From Neorhizobium lilium (GTDB lineage: Bacteria; Pseudomonadota; Alphaproteobacteria; Rhizobiales; Rhizobiaceae), in NCBI RefSeq assembly GCF_004053875.1, contig NZ_SBIP01000003.1:1-64000 (forward strand): DNA of 64,000 nt, written 5' to 3'. Under the pieces are notes generated by a model that searched no databases, had not been told where the DNA came from, and worked only from the letters and a program-made list of their open reading frames with translations. Numbering within the stretch: the first letter of the stretch is position 1; each line of letters opens with the position of its first letter. Of the stretch, positions 17,913 through 28,582 are shown piece after piece. The position numbers and the translations under genes are program-made.

Positions 17913-18809
17913 TTACGCCTTGCCGATCTTGTCCTGCGTCTTCGTCTCGAAGTCGGAGGCTTCGTGGCGCTCATGCAATTGTTCTGACGCGTCGCCGGTA
18001 ACCTTGTTGACCATGCAGCCACGCTTGACGGTAGGGCGAGCGGCAATCTGCGCAGTCCAGCGCTGCAGGTGCTTGTAGCTTTCGACGTCAAGGAAGGCGC
18101 CGGCGTCGCCATAGGCCTGACCGAGTGCGAGTTTTCCGTACCAGGGCCAGATTGCAATGTCGGCGATGGAGTATTCTGGCCCGGCCATGTATTCGTGGTT
18201 TGCGAGGTGCCGGTCGAGCACGTCGAGCTGGCGCTTCACCTCCATGGAGAAACGGTCCACAGCGTATTTGATGTGGATGGGCGCATAGGCATAGAAGTGC
18301 CCAAAACCGCCGCCGAGATAGGGCGCGGACGCCATCTGCCAGAACAGCCAGTTCATGGTTTCAGTGCGCGCCTTATGCCCATTGGGCAGGAAGGCATCGA
18401 ACTTGTTGGCGAGGTAGAGCAGAATGGAGCCCGACTCGAACACGCGCGTGGGTTCGGGCGTGGAGTGATCCATCAGCGCCGGGATCTTGGAATTGGGGTT
18501 GACCTCTACGAAGCCCGAGCCGAACTGGTCGCCGTCGCCGATCTTGATAAGCCAAGCGTCGTATTCCGCACCTTCATGACCTGCCGCCAGAAGTTCCTCC
18601 AGCATGATGCCGACTTTCTGGCCGTTTGGCGTCGCCAGCGAATAAAGCTGGAGCGGATGCTTGCCGACCGGCAATTCCTTGTCATGGGTGGAACCTGCGA
18701 TCGGCCGGTTGATATTGGCGAACTGGCCGCCATTGCCCTTTTCCCATGTCCAGACCTTGGGCAGTTCGTAACCGGCGGGGAAATTGTCGGCGGGAGATTT
18801 AGTCGTCAT
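17913..18809 (-). CDS. yghU: YghU-type glutathione S-transferase / disulfide-bond oxidoreductase
   Basis: 298 residues. A long N-terminal extension (PAGYELPKVWTWEKGNGGQF) precedes a thioredoxin-like domain (LQLYSLATPNGQKVGIMLEEL, VEVNPNSKIPALMDH) and an all-helical GST C-terminal domain (YSIADIAIWPWYG). These are hallmarks of YghU/YfcG-like enzymes, which bind two glutathiones and reduce disulfides or peroxides in the cytoplasm. The ATG at 18809 is chosen because AAGGA lies upstream and the family N-terminus begins there. Followed at 12 nt by a small unknown gene. Confidence 0.88.
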   Translation of the reverse strand: MTTKSPADNFPAGYELPKVWTWEKGNGGQFANINRPIAGSTHDKELPVGKHPLQLYSLATPNGQKVGIMLEELLAAGHEGAEYDAWLIKIGDGDQFGSGFVEVNPNSKIPALMDHSTPEPTRVFESGSILLYLANKFDAFLPNGHKARTETMNWLFWQMASAPYLGGGFGHFYAYAPIHIKYAVDRFSMEVKRQLDVLDRHLANHEYMAGPEYSIADIAIWPWYGKLALGQAYGDAGAFLDVESYKHLQRWTAQIAARPTVKRGCMVNKVTGDASEQLHERHEASDFETKTQDKIGKA

Positions 18810-18995
18810 GAAATAAGTCCTTGCTGTCGGAAACGGGCGCTCTGGCTCGACCGGCGCAATATAGGCGCGAGATGGCCCAAGCTCCAGATCCAAAGCTGAA
18901 GCGGGATACTCTCGGTTCTCTTTTAGTGCGTCCTACCGCGAGGAGATAAGGCCACGGCCGCTGCCGCAAGCCGTTCCTTACGGGATCGGCCGTTG

Positions 18996-19700
18996 TCAGG
19001 CCGCATGGACGATGCGGCTGGAGAGAGGCTTGGTGCCCCGCAGCGGCGCTCGGCGGATCATTTCGAGCGCAAAGGCGCGCGCGTTCTGGCGGGCCTTGTC
19101 GAGATTGCTGATGCGGCCTTCATCCATGCTGTGGAGCGTGCCGCCGAGGTCAAAAATGTCGCGGAAGGCGGCACGTTCGATGATCGGCGTGTCCAACACT
19201 TCGACCCGGCGTTCGGATAGCAGCATCTTCACGGCAAGCAGGGCGCGCGTCGTCACCATGGAATTGACGCGGGTGAGAACCACCGAATGCGGAACCTTGA
19301 TGCCGCCTTTGTCTTCCAGGAAACGCAGCAGTTCCAGCACATTGGCGCCGCCTTGGGCATCCATCGCACACCCCTGGATGGGGATCAGCACATGGTCGGA
19401 AAGGCCGATGGCCTTGGCGAGCAGAGGCGTCTGGGCGCCGGGCAGGTCCACCACGAAATAGTCGGTCTTATAGAGGTTTTCCGAGATATGCCGGTCGATC
19501 GACGACTGCGTCACATAGGAGATGACCCGTAGCTTTTCATCCGGCGGCGAAAGCTGGTGCCAGCGGGAAATCCAGCGCTGCGGATCCGCATCGAGGATGG
19601 TGACGCGATAGCCCTGCTGGACGAGTTCCGTGGCAAGCAGCAGCACGGCCGTGGTCTTGCCGGCGCCGCCTTTGGTATTGGCGAAAGTAATGACTGGCAT
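18996..19700 (-). CDS. ParA/MinD-type ATPase, orphan, behind the chemotaxis operon
   Basis: 234 residues. Deviant Walker A KGGAGKTT at 10-17, the following DADPQ, and the Walker-B-like VVDLPGA identify the ParA/VirC1-like branch. These dimerise on ATP and bind DNA or the nucleoid surface to position cargo. No ParB gene or parS site is seen nearby, so plasmid partition is unlikely. It lies 111 nt downstream of cheB on the same strand. ParA homologues encoded in chemotaxis clusters (PpfA in Rhodobacter sphaeroides, ParC in Vibrio) place receptor arrays, so an array-positioning role is a reasonable inference. A stand-alone chromosomal ParA of other function is the alternative. Confidence 0.82.
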   Translation of the reverse strand: MPVITFANTKGGAGKTTAVLLLATELVQQGYRVTILDADPQRWISRWHQLSPPDEKLRVISYVTQSSIDRHISENLYKTDYFVVDLPGAQTPLLAKAIGLSDHVLIPIQGCAMDAQGGANVLELLRFLEDKGGIKVPHSVVLTRVNSMVTTRALLAVKMLLSERRVEVLDTPIIERAAFRDIFDLGGTLHSMDEGRISNLDKARQNARAFALEMIRRAPLRGTKPLSSRIVHAA

Positions 19701-19811
19701 CTTCTGTTCTTTTCGGCTGCGAGCCCATGCTCTGGCACCGCACCCTCATGATGCTCGACGTCATCTTTGCTATACATGGTTAATAAAGCGCGAAGACCGG
19801 ACTATGAAGAT

Positions 19812-20897
19812 CTACCGGCGACGATCCGCAGCCAGGATTTCGCGAGCGATCTGTTCCAGCGGCACGATCTTATCGACGCCGCCATGAGCGATCGCTTCCT
19901 TGGGCATGCCGAACACAACGGAGGTCGCCTCATCCTGCGCCACCGTATAAGCGCCGGCCTGGTGCATCTCGTTCATGCCGCGAGCGCCGTCGTCGCCCAT
20001 GCCGGTCATGATGACCCCCATGGCATTGGCGCCGGCGCATCGCGCTGCGGAGCGGAAAAGCACGTCGACGGAAGGACGATGACGGCTGACGAGGGGTCCT
20101 GCCCGTACCGACACTTCGTAGCGGGCGCCCCTGCGTTCGAGGAGCATGTGCTTGTCGCCTGGCGCAATCAGCACATGGCCGCGCAGCACCGGATCGCCAT
20201 CAGCGGCTTCCTTCACCTCCATTTCGCAGAGGCTGTTCAGCCGCTTGGCGAAGGCGGCGGTGAATTTTTCCGGCATGTGCTGAACGATGACGATGCCGGG
20301 CGTATTGGCCGGAAGCGCCTCCAGCAGTTCCCGCAGGGCCTCGGTGCCGCCCGTCGACGCTCCGATGCAGACGACCATCTCGGTCGTCTTCGCCATGGCT
20401 CCGGTTTTCGTCGGCGGCGGCAGTACGGCGTCCGCGGTCAGCTTTGCCGTCGTGCTTCCTTCAACCAGTCGTGACGGGCGCATCCGGCCGACGCGGGCAC
20501 GAGCGGCGGCCTTGACGACGGTGCGGATACGGTCTCCCGCCTCGGCCAGATGATCCGCAGCCGCGATCTTCGGCTTGAGGATGATATCGACGGCGCCGGC
20601 CTCCAGTGCCTGCATCAGGGTCTCCGACCCGGCTTCGGTGAGGGACGAGCACATCACCACCGGGATAGGATGCTGCGCCATCAGTTTGCGCAGGAAGGTG
20701 ATGCCGTCCATCTGCGGCATCTCCACGTCGAGCGTGATGACGTCGGGGATTTCCTCGCGGATCTTGCGGGCCGCCATGAAGGGGTCGTTCGCCACCCCCA
20801 TCACTTCGATTTCGGGATCGGAGGAAAGAACTGCCGTCAGTGTCTGCCTGACGCTGGCGGAGTCGTCGATGATGAGGACGCGGATCTTGCCGGGCAT
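19812..20897 (-). CDS. cheB: chemotaxis protein-glutamate methylesterase/deamidase
   Basis: 361 residues. Residues 1-120 are a receiver domain with acidic pocket D11/D12, phospho-acceptor D57 ([10 protein letters not shown]) and K108/K110 region. A linker follows, then the methylesterase domain with catalytic Ser181 ([10 protein letters not shown]), His207 (VQHMPEKF) and Asp303 (GMGDDGARG). It removes methyl groups from receptors after phosphorylation by CheA, giving adaptation. Last gene of the che operon; its start lies 3 nt after the cheR stop. Confidence 0.95.
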   Translation of the reverse strand: MPGKIRVLIIDDSASVRQTLTAVLSSDPEIEVMGVANDPFMAARKIREEIPDVITLDVEMPQMDGITFLRKLMAQHPIPVVMCSSLTEAGSETLMQALEAGAVDIILKPKIAAADHLAEAGDRIRTVVKAAARARVGRMRPSRLVEGSTTAKLTADAVLPPPTKTGAMAKTTEMVVCIGASTGGTEALRELLEALPANTPGIVIVQHMPEKFTAAFAKRLNSLCEMEVKEAADGDPVLRGHVLIAPGDKHMLLERRGARYEVSVRAGPLVSRHRPSVDVLFRSAARCAGANAMGVIMTGMGDDGARGMNEMHQAGAYTVAQDEATSVVFGMPKEAIAHGGVDKIVPLEQIAREILAADRRR

Positions 20898-20900
20898 CTG

Positions 20901-21758
20901 TCAAATCCGTTGAAAGACGGTATTGGCCACCTGCCGGATCGGAAGATCGAAGCCGGTGACGGTTTCGGAGTGGCCGATAAATAGGTAACCGCCCGGCAGG
21001 AGGCAGTTGCACAGCCGTGTGAGTACATGGCTCTGTGTCGGCTTGTCGAAGTAGATCAGGACGTTGCGGCAGAAGATGATGTGCATCTGCTCACCAATGG
21101 GATAGGTGTCGTCCATCAGGTTGAGCCGGGCAAAGCCTACCTTGCTGCGCAGCCGGGGGCTTATGCGCATCTCCTGCCGGCGCGCATCGGACGACCGCAT
21201 CACATATTTGCGCATCAGATCGGCAGGCACGGGCTGTAGTAGTTCCCCCGAATAAATGCCCCGCTGCGCCTTCTGCAGCACGTCCGTCGAAAGATCGGTT
21301 GCCAGGATGAAATAGTCCCGTTCAGGAGCTGAGGTCGTGATGAAGTCGTTGAGGACCATGGCGAGCGTGTAAGGCTCGGCGCCCGTGGAGCAGGCCGAAC
21401 TCCAGGTGCGGATGCGCCGATCGCCGAAAGACTTTATGATCGAGGGCAGCGCCGTCTTGACCATGTATTCGAAATGCTTGGGCTCGCGGAAGAAATCCGT
21501 CTTGTTGGTGGTGACGGCGTCGATCAGGTAGACGGTCTCGCTTTCAAGCCCGCTATGCTTGAACAGATAGTCGCAATAGCCGTCGAAACTGGTCATTCCG
21601 GTGGCCCGCAGCCGCCGGCGAAGCCTACCCTCCAGCATGGTCATCTTGTTGGCCGGCATCTTGATCCCGCTGTAGTCATAGATGAACTTCGACAGCAGCT
21701 CGAAATTGCGCTTGCTCAGCCGGTCGTCCAACGACTGGCTTCTCGCTGCCATGTCCAT
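20901..21758 (-). CDS. cheR: chemotaxis protein methyltransferase
   Basis: 285 residues. An N-terminal helical domain precedes an SAM-binding domain with RIRTWSSACSTGAEPYTLAM, ILATDLSTDVLQKAQRGIY and IIFCRNVLIYFD. It methylates receptor glutamates using S-adenosylmethionine. ATGs at 21758 and 21752 are both possible; the first has GGAG about 10 nt upstream. Sits between cheW and cheB in the operon. Confidence 0.95.
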   Translation of the reverse strand: MDMAARSQSLDDRLSKRNFELLSKFIYDYSGIKMPANKMTMLEGRLRRRLRATGMTSFDGYCDYLFKHSGLESETVYLIDAVTTNKTDFFREPKHFEYMVKTALPSIIKSFGDRRIRTWSSACSTGAEPYTLAMVLNDFITTSAPERDYFILATDLSTDVLQKAQRGIYSGELLQPVPADLMRKYVMRSSDARRQEMRISPRLRSKVGFARLNLMDDTYPIGEQMHIIFCRNVLIYFDKPTQSHVLTRLCNCLLPGGYLFIGHSETVTGFDLPIRQVANTVFQRI

Positions 21759-21808
21759 GCCTAACTCCGTACGCTCTACACTCTACTCGATACAATAGAC
21801 GTCGCGGA

Positions 21809-22321
21809 TCAGGCGACCGCTGCCGTTATTCCCGTGCCCATGGATCCCGCCCCCATATGGGCAAGCGCGGATCCGGAATCCGAAAACAGCCGGGCGAGGT
21901 CTATGATCACCACGAAGCCCACATCCCGGCGCACCACGCCGGCAATGTAGTCCGACCGCCAGCGGATGCCGATGTCCGGCGCGTTCTCGATCTGCTCCTT
22001 GCGGAAGGGCACGACCTCGAACACGCGGTCCGCTACCAGGCCAAGGGCCAGGACGCGGTCCGCCACGGGCACATCGAGCACCAGAATGCGAGTATGCGGT
22101 GTCTTCACCGTCCGCGCCATGCCGAGCCTTAGCCTAAGGTCGATGACGGGGACACCCTGGCCCCGAACGTCGCGCAGGCCGAGAAGATAGTCCGGCCCAT
22201 GCGGAATTCGGAACGGGTCTTCATGGTCGAGGATCTCGCGCACCACCTCGACCGGGACTGCGAAGATCTCGTCGCCGAGGCTGAAGGTTACGAATTGTGA
22301 CTCGGAGGATGGGGCAGCCAT
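21809..22321 (-). CDS. cheW: chemotaxis coupling protein CheW (second copy in cluster)
   Basis: 170 residues, a single CheW/SH3-like domain (FVTFSLGDEIFAVPVEVVREIL, LLGLRDVRGQGVPVIDLRLRLG, GFVVIIDLARLF) with a flexible Gly/Ala-rich tail. It bridges receptors to CheA in the array. The start shares bases with the stop of the upstream receptor (TAATG), so the two are translationally coupled. The cluster encodes a second CheW at 26058-26573, next to cheA. Confidence 0.93.
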   Translation of the reverse strand: MAAPSSESQFVTFSLGDEIFAVPVEVVREILDHEDPFRIPHGPDYLLGLRDVRGQGVPVIDLRLRLGMARTVKTPHTRILVLDVPVADRVLALGLVADRVFEVVPFRKEQIENAPDIGIRWRSDYIAGVVRRDVGFVVIIDLARLFSDSGSALAHMGAGSMGTGITAAVA

Positions 22322-24144
22322 TATGCGCTCTCCTTGAATTCGTCGTCGTCCCGATCAGGTCCGCCCATGGACATGTCGAGCGCGAAGCCCTTGGCGCGCG
22401 CCTGCTGGCTTGCGACCGTACGGTCTGCTGCGGAAGGCTTCCAGGATGGCTGCGGAGCGGAAGCACGCTGGGCAGGGCGTGAAGGTTGAGCGTGGACCGG
22501 TGTCTGCGGACGGGCTTTCGCAGCGGGCTTGTCGACCCGGAAGAAGGAGATGGATGCCTGCAGCTCTTCCGCCTGCGCGGCCAGTTCTTCTGATGTCGAA
22601 GACATCTCCTCGGATGCGCCAGCGTTCTGCTGCGTCACCTTGTCGAGCTGCTGGATGGCTTCGTTGATCTGGCTGGCGCCGATATCCTGCTCGCGGCAGG
22701 CGGCAGAGATTTCAGACACCAGTTCGGCCGTCTTGTGGATGTCGGGGACGAGCTTGTTGAGCATCTCGCCGGCTTCGGTCGCCACCTGAACCGTCTCGCC
22801 GGACAGTGAGCTGATTTCGGCGGCAGCAGCCTGCGAACGTTCCGCCAACTTGCGAACTTCCGAGGCGACGACGGCAAAGCCCTTGCCATGTTCGCCGGCA
22901 CGCGCCGCTTCGACGGCAGCGTTCAGGGCGAGAAGGTCGGTCTGGCGGGCGATTTCCTGAACGATGGAGATCTTTTCGGCGATCGTGCGCATGGCGCTGA
23001 CCGCACGGGCAACGGCCTGCCCGCTTGCTTCGGCATCCTTGGAAGACTGACGCGCGATCTTCTCGGTCTGGGCTGCGTTATCGGCGTTCTGCTTGATATT
23101 GGCGGCCATCTGCTCCATCGAGGCGGAGGCTTCTTCAGCGGATGATGCCTGTTCGGTCGCGCCCTGGCTCAGGCTTTCGGAACCGGCTGAAAGCTGCTGA
23201 CTGCCCGAGGATACATTGCTGGCTGCCGCAAGCGCATCGCCGACCACGCCGCGCAGGCGTTCCACCATGCTTTCAAGCGCCATGCCGAGCGTATCTTTTT
23301 CCGAAAGCGGCTTCGGCGAGACCGTCAGATCGCCATTGGCGATTTGGCCGGCGATCGTTGCCGTGTTGCGCAGGTTCGCGGTCATGACTTGCATGGCATC
23401 GACCAGATCCTTGATCTCGTCATTGCCCTTTTGCGCGATCTCATGGTTGAGGTCGCCGATGCTGACGGCGTCGGCGAGATTGACCGCGCGCTTAAGGCCA
23501 CGCGAGATGTTGAGCGAAATCCAGAAAGCCGCGATTGCCGAGAGTGACAGAATGGCAATCACGATGCTGATCAGGAGGGTCTTCGACGTCTCGTACTGGT
23601 CGTTCGTCGCGCTGTCTGTCGCTGTCAGATCGTTGCCGATCTCCTCGTTGAGAGCCCCCAGCGCGGTCAGTAGCACACCGGTGATCTTGGCGCCTTCTCC
23701 CATGGAAATGACACCGGCCCGTGTATTGGATTCTGGTGTGTTTTCGCGCGCAAGGGCCAGGATCTGGTCCTGAAGCTGTAGCCATTGCGGCATAGCCTTC
23801 CTGAACTCGGCTACTTTCGCACGGATCGCCGGCGCCTGCTCCTTGTCGATATTGGCAAGAAGGTCTGTAATCCTTGCTCTGGAGTTTTCGACCTCTTTGA
23901 AATAGGTCGAAATCTCTGCGGCATCGGTATTCAGGATGGCATTCTTCTCCGCCCGGACGGAAAGATAGACCGAGTCCGAAAGGTCGCTGGAATTGCGCAG
24001 GTTGGCGGCTGGCCCCTGGACGATGTCGGTGATGGATTCGTTCAAACCGGAAAGGTTCGATATGGCCAGCAACGCCATGCCGCAGGTCATGAGAATGATG
24101 AGGCCAAAGGTCAAGGCCAATTTCAGCTTGATAGTGAAGCGCAT
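22321..24144 (-). CDS. transmembrane methyl-accepting chemotaxis protein (4HB type), copy 2
   Basis: 607 residues. TM1 about 10-31, periplasmic four-helix-bundle ligand domain about 32-190, TM2 about 191-213, HAMP about 214-266, then a long cytoplasmic coiled coil. The hairpin tip is [20 protein letters not shown] followed by [20 protein letters not shown]. The C-terminal tail ends [15 protein letters not shown] and an acidic stretch; there is no NWETF-type CheR/CheB tether. From about residue 285 on it is almost identical to the upstream receptor (24326-26035), while the periplasmic domains differ: a tandem duplication with diversified sensing. Confidence 0.93.
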   Translation of the reverse strand: MRFTIKLKLALTFGLIILMTCGMALLAISNLSGLNESITDIVQGPAANLRNSSDLSDSVYLSVRAEKNAILNTDAAEISTYFKEVENSRARITDLLANIDKEQAPAIRAKVAEFRKAMPQWLQLQDQILALARENTPESNTRAGVISMGEGAKITGVLLTALGALNEEIGNDLTATDSATNDQYETSKTLLISIVIAILSLSAIAAFWISLNISRGLKRAVNLADAVSIGDLNHEIAQKGNDEIKDLVDAMQVMTANLRNTATIAGQIANGDLTVSPKPLSEKDTLGMALESMVERLRGVVGDALAAASNVSSGSQQLSAGSESLSQGATEQASSAEEASASMEQMAANIKQNADNAAQTEKIARQSSKDAEASGQAVARAVSAMRTIAEKISIVQEIARQTDLLALNAAVEAARAGEHGKGFAVVASEVRKLAERSQAAAAEISSLSGETVQVATEAGEMLNKLVPDIHKTAELVSEISAACREQDIGASQINEAIQQLDKVTQQNAGASEEMSSTSEELAAQAEELQASISFFRVDKPAAKARPQTPVHAQPSRPAQRASAPQPSWKPSAADRTVASQQARAKGFALDMSMGGPDRDDDEFKESA

Positions 24145-24325
24145 TGGTCGATTCTCCCGATATGCATTGTGACAACAACTTCACTTCCGGGTGTCGGAAG
24201 TGACCAAAAAACAGACAAGCGAACATTCACTCATCTATTCGGCCGGAGAACCGGCATGACGTCGTCGCATACACACGGCGGCGGAATGCCGGACTTATGA
24301 AGCCCGACATCGATCTTGTGGCGCC

Positions 24326-26035
24326 TCAGGCGCTCTCGCGGAAATCCTCGTCGTCATGGTCGGGTCCGCCCATGGACATGTCGAGCGCAAAGCCCTTGGC
24401 GCGCTTCTGCTGGCTGAATACGGACTGGTCCGGTTTGCGCGGCTGGGCAGGGCGAGCATAGGCCGTCTTGGCGGGGGCATGCTTGGCGGAAGATTTCGCC
24501 GATTGCGGAACAGCACGCTTAGCCGGCTTTCCACCACCGGAGGACTGCTCCACCCGGAAGAAGGCGATCGATGCTTGCAGTTCCTCTGCCTGGGAGGCGA
24601 GCTCTTCGGATGTCGCAGACATCTCCTCGGATGCGCCAGCGTTCTGCTGCGTCACCTTGTCGAGCTGCTGGATGGCTTCGTTGATCTGGCTGGCGCCGAT
24701 ATCCTGTTCGCGGCAAGCAGCAGAGATTTCCGAAACGAGTTCAGCCGTCTTCTGGATATCCGGCACCAGGCGGTTCAGCATTTCGCCGGCTTCGGTTGCG
24801 ACTTGGACAGTCTCGCCGGACAGTGAGCTGATTTCGGCAGCGGCCGTCTGCGAGCGCTCGGCAAGCTTGCGAACTTCGGACGCGACGACGGCAAAGCCCT
24901 TGCCGTGTTCGCCGGCACGCGCCGCTTCGACCGCAGCATTCAGGGCGAGAAGGTCGGTCTGGCGGGCGATTTCCTGAACGATGGAGATCTTTTCGGCGAT
25001 CGTACGCATGGCACCGACGGCTCTGTTTACGGCCTGGCCGGACGTCTCGGCATCACGCGAGGACTGGCGGGCGATCTTCTCGGTCTGAGCCGCGTTGTCG
25101 GCGTTCTGCTTGATATTAGCCGCCATCTGTTCCATCGAGGCAGAGGCTTCTTCGGCGGACGACGCTTGTTCGGTCGCACCTTGGCTCAGCTGTTCGGCGC
25201 TTGCCGACAGTTCTTGGCTGCCCGAGGAGACGTTGTCGGAAGCGGCCAGCGCATCGCCGACCACGCCTCGCAGACGTTCGATCATCGTGTTCACATAGCC
25301 GAGCAGATCGCCGATCTCGTCCCGGCTGTTGATGGGGGCGAAGCGGGTGAGATCGCCGTCGGCGACGTTCTGGACGGCCTGGACGGCGCCTCGAAGGCCC
25401 TTGTTGATATTCACGGCGATCCACAAGGCGAAGAGCGCGGCGATGATCAGTGCGGTGCCGGCCACGGAAATCATGATCATACGCGTCTGGGCATAATCAA
25501 GATCGGCCTGCTGGTCTGCATCGTCCAGACGGCTTTCCTCGAGCTTGACCACATCCGACAGCAGGGCGTCGATGTCATTGGTGACAGCGCGGGCCTCGTT
25601 GGTCGAAACCTTCAGGGCGCCGGCCGCATCGCCGGACAACATTATCTTGCGGATGACATCGTCATGCTGGCGGAAAGCGGCGCTGAGCGTATCGAGCTTG
25701 TCCCAAAGCGGTTTGCCCTGTTCCGTCGCCAGGGACTGCACCGCCTTCAGGTTTTCGGCGAAATCGCGGCGCGCATCGTCGCTCTTGGCGGTATAGCCCT
25801 GAATCTCGGCCGGAGTGGCCGAAAGCAAGATGTTCTTCTGCTGGCGGATCTGCTGCAGCTGATCATTGCTGAGGCGCTGGGCGAGCTTCAGCCGCGCGGC
25901 AGGTCCCTGGATGACGTTGCCGAGCGCATCGTTCAGGTTGCCGAGGCTGTAAATGCCATAGCCCGCCGTGACGACGAGCATCAGGATGATGAAGCCAAAG
26001 GCCGAGGCCAGCTTGAGTTTGATCGATGCGCGCAT
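24326..26035 (-). CDS. transmembrane methyl-accepting chemotaxis protein (4HB type), copy 1
   Basis: 569 residues. TM1 about 9-30, periplasmic helical bundle to about 185, TM2, one HAMP unit ([20 protein letters not shown]), and a signalling domain with the same hairpin tip as copy 2. The C-terminal tail again contains [15 protein letters not shown]. The ATG at 26035 is chosen because it starts the usual [10 protein letters not shown] membrane-insertion segment with GGAG upstream; an upstream in-frame ATG would add a charged tail before it. Ligand unknown. 22 nt separate it from cheW upstream. Confidence 0.93.
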   Translation of the reverse strand: MRASIKLKLASAFGFIILMLVVTAGYGIYSLGNLNDALGNVIQGPAARLKLAQRLSNDQLQQIRQQKNILLSATPAEIQGYTAKSDDARRDFAENLKAVQSLATEQGKPLWDKLDTLSAAFRQHDDVIRKIMLSGDAAGALKVSTNEARAVTNDIDALLSDVVKLEESRLDDADQQADLDYAQTRMIMISVAGTALIIAALFALWIAVNINKGLRGAVQAVQNVADGDLTRFAPINSRDEIGDLLGYVNTMIERLRGVVGDALAASDNVSSGSQELSASAEQLSQGATEQASSAEEASASMEQMAANIKQNADNAAQTEKIARQSSRDAETSGQAVNRAVGAMRTIAEKISIVQEIARQTDLLALNAAVEAARAGEHGKGFAVVASEVRKLAERSQTAAAEISSLSGETVQVATEAGEMLNRLVPDIQKTAELVSEISAACREQDIGASQINEAIQQLDKVTQQNAGASEEMSATSEELASQAEELQASIAFFRVEQSSGGGKPAKRAVPQSAKSSAKHAPAKTAYARPAQPRKPDQSVFSQQKRAKGFALDMSMGGPDHDDEDFRESA

Positions 26036-26057
26036 GTCTCGTCTCCGTCGATGGGTG

Positions 26058-26573
26058 TCAGCCGCGGGAATGGCCGTTTCCGCCGCGATCATGTTGTGCA
26101 GTAAAAATTGCCTGGAGGTTCGGAACGATGATGAATTCGCTTCCGCGTTTCACCAGGCAATCTATGAAATCCGGGCGCCAGCGCATGCCGACGCTCGGTG
26201 GGGCTTCCCCCGCCGCGCGCAGCAGCGTCGTCACTTCGTGGACCTTGTCCGTGCGGATGCCGACCAGCACCGGCTCGCCCTCGACTTCGATCGCGATGAC
26301 GATGATCCGGCTGTCGATGGTGGGCTTGGTCGCCTCCATTCCGAAGGCAAGCGTGATATCGGCGAGCGGGATGACCTTGCCGCGAAAATTGATGACGCTC
26401 CCGAGAAAGGCCTTGGCTCCGGGCACCATGGTTTCCGGCAGAAGGTCCAGGATCTCCTGAACGATGAAGGCTTCGAAGGCGAAGACTTCGCCGGCGATGT
26501 CGAAGGTCAGGACCTCCAACTCCTCGCGCCCGCCCCAAAGCCCCTCGGGTAGTTTTCTGACCGCTTCGTTCAT
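26058..26573 (-). CDS. cheW: chemotaxis coupling protein CheW (first copy)
   Basis: 171 residues with one CheW domain ([52 protein letters not shown]). The start overlaps the cheA stop by 4 nt (ATGA), so it is made together with the kinase. Probable adaptor between CheA and the two receptors encoded next. It differs clearly from the other CheW at 21809-22321, so the two may load different array positions. Confidence 0.93.
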   Translation of the reverse strand: MNEAVRKLPEGLWGGREELEVLTFDIAGEVFAFEAFIVQEILDLLPETMVPGAKAFLGSVINFRGKVIPLADITLAFGMEATKPTIDSRIIVIAIEVEGEPVLVGIRTDKVHEVTTLLRAAGEAPPSVGMRWRPDFIDCLVKRGSEFIIVPNLQAIFTAQHDRGGNGHSRG

Positions 26574-28582
26574 CCCGCTGCGCGCAAATGCGCCTCCTGT
26601 TGCTGTCCTTCAGCCACAAGGTGGCCGACGTCCAGAATGAGCGCCACGTCGCCGTCACCGAGTATGGTCGCGCCCGAGAAGGTCGCGACGTCGTGGTGCA
26701 GCTTGGACATAGCCTTGATGACGGTCTGGTGGTCGCCGATGATCTGATCGACCACGAGGCCTACCCGTTCCGAGCCGGTTGAAATGACCACGACCTTTTG
26801 GAAAGGATCGGGCTTCGTGCCGGTTCGGAAGAGGTCGCGCAGGCGGATGAAGGGAACGAGGCTGTCGCGCAGCGATATGAAGCTGCGGCCGCGCGAGCGC
26901 ATATCCTCTTCAATGGAAAGTTCGAGGCATTCCTCGACCGCCGAGAGCGGAATGACGTAGCGACCGCTGCCGACCCGCACGAGCAGGCCGTCGATGATGG
27001 CAAGCGTCAGCGGGATCGCCAGCGAGATCTCCGAGCCCTTGCCCGGATGGCTTGCCACATTGATCGTGCCGCGCAGTGCGTCGATCGTGCGCTTCACCAC
27101 GTCCATGCCAACGCCGCGCCCGGACAGATTGGTGACGGTCTGTGCCGTGGAAAAGCCCGGCTGGAAGATTAGCTGGTAGAGTTCCTGATCCGTCAGGCTG
27201 GCATTGGGCTGGATCAGCCCGGAGGATTCTGCCTTGGCGCGCACTCGCTCCTTGTTGATGCCCCGGCCGTCATCCTTGATGGTGATGATCACTTCGCCGG
27301 CCTGCTGGCGGGCGGACAGCGAGATATGCCCTGCGCCGTCCTTGCCAGCGGCAATACGCTCCTCCGGCGGCTCCAGTCCGTGGTCGCAGGAGTTGCGCAC
27401 GAGGTGAACCAGCGGATCAGCCAGGCGCTCGATCACGCTCTTGTCGACTTCGGTCGTCTCGCCTTCCGTAACAAGCTCGATCGTCTTGCCGGTCTCGTGG
27501 GCAAGGTCGTGCACCAGACGGCGGAAACGACCGAACAGGTGAGCGACGGGGACCATCCGCAGCACCATCATCGTATCGCGCAGTTCGCCGGACAGGCGCT
27601 CGACATCTTCGGAGACGGCGCGAAGCTGCAGATCGCCGCTACCTCCGGCAAGCTGGCTGAGGCGGGACTGCGCAATCACCAGTTCGCCGACCCGGTCCAT
27701 CAGCTCGTCGAGCTTTTCGGCAGGCACGCGAACGTTCTCGCTGGCCTTCGAGGATTTGGCGTCGACAGGAACGACAGCGGGCACAGGCGCAGTGGCAGGG
27801 GCGGGGGGCTGGACGGGGGCCGGTGCCTCGGAAACCGGCTGAGCCGAAGGGGTGCTGGCAACCGCTTCAACCGGGGCCGGTGTTACAGCGGGTGCAGACG
27901 CCTGTTCGGCCGCAATCTCTAGCTCCATCTCGTCCATGACGAAGATGAACACATCCTCGATCGCCGAGCGGGGCTGGGCGGTCAGGAGCTCGACGCTCCA
28001 GGAAAGATGCAGGTCTGTCGGGAAGAGTTGGTCGAGCGAGGGAATGCCCGACCGGTCGGCGACGATGCGACATTCGCCCAGTTCGCGCAGTTCGTCGAGC
28101 AGCGGAAGCGGGTTGGTGCCGTTCGCCATTGCATTCTGCGGCAGGCTGAAACGTATCTTGTAAAGGGTGAGCGCCGGTCCGGCAGCAGCGGGAGAAGCGT
28201 TTCCGTCCGAGCCTTCGACGGCCTGCCGGAGCGAAGCCAGAAGATATTCGCTTCGTGCTTCGTGATCGCCGGAAGGTGTTTCGACAAGTGCTCGCATATG
28301 GTCCTTCGCATCCAAAACCGCCGTCACCAGCGCCTGGGTGGCGGGAACCTCGCCCTTGCGGACGCGGTCGAAGGCGGTTTCGCAGTGGTGCGTGAAGGCA
28401 GCAAGCGCTTCGAAGCCGAACATGGCGCCGGAGCCTTTCAGCGTATGGAGGCCGCGGAACACCGCGTCGATCTGATCCTTGTCGCCGAGATTGACGTTGA
28501 GGTCGAGGAGACCAGCCTCGACCTGCTCCAGAAGCTCGGCAGCTTCCGTTCTAAAGACAGCGATGGGATCTGGAAAACTCAT
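26570..28582 (-). CDS. cheA: chemotaxis sensor histidine kinase
   Basis: 670 residues in the classic order: Hpt domain with phospho-site His46 (RGLHTLKGSGAMFGF), a P2-like region, a Pro/Ala/Val-rich linker (about 230-275), dimerisation helices (RVPAEKLDELMDRVGELVIA), an HATPase with N-box HLVRNSCDHGLE and G-box LSGRGVGMDVVK, and a C-terminal CheW-like domain. It autophosphorylates and passes phosphate to CheY and CheB. Overlaps cheY upstream and cheW downstream by 4 nt each. Confidence 0.96.
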   Translation of the reverse strand: MSFPDPIAVFRTEAAELLEQVEAGLLDLNVNLGDKDQIDAVFRGLHTLKGSGAMFGFEALAAFTHHCETAFDRVRKGEVPATQALVTAVLDAKDHMRALVETPSGDHEARSEYLLASLRQAVEGSDGNASPAAAGPALTLYKIRFSLPQNAMANGTNPLPLLDELRELGECRIVADRSGIPSLDQLFPTDLHLSWSVELLTAQPRSAIEDVFIFVMDEMELEIAAEQASAPAVTPAPVEAVASTPSAQPVSEAPAPVQPPAPATAPVPAVVPVDAKSSKASENVRVPAEKLDELMDRVGELVIAQSRLSQLAGGSGDLQLRAVSEDVERLSGELRDTMMVLRMVPVAHLFGRFRRLVHDLAHETGKTIELVTEGETTEVDKSVIERLADPLVHLVRNSCDHGLEPPEERIAAGKDGAGHISLSARQQAGEVIITIKDDGRGINKERVRAKAESSGLIQPNASLTDQELYQLIFQPGFSTAQTVTNLSGRGVGMDVVKRTIDALRGTINVASHPGKGSEISLAIPLTLAIIDGLLVRVGSGRYVIPLSAVEECLELSIEEDMRSRGRSFISLRDSLVPFIRLRDLFRTGTKPDPFQKVVVISTGSERVGLVVDQIIGDHQTVIKAMSKLHHDVATFSGATILGDGDVALILDVGHLVAEGQQQEAHLRAAG

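Noticed and set aside
18996..19700. Plasmid or chromosome partition locus
   Set aside because: No ParB gene, no parS palindromes and no replication genes nearby; the chemotaxis context fits better.
24905..26104. 399-codon open frame antisense to the first receptor gene
   Set aside because: Explained by codon bias of the receptor gene; a similar shorter frame appears antisense to the second receptor.
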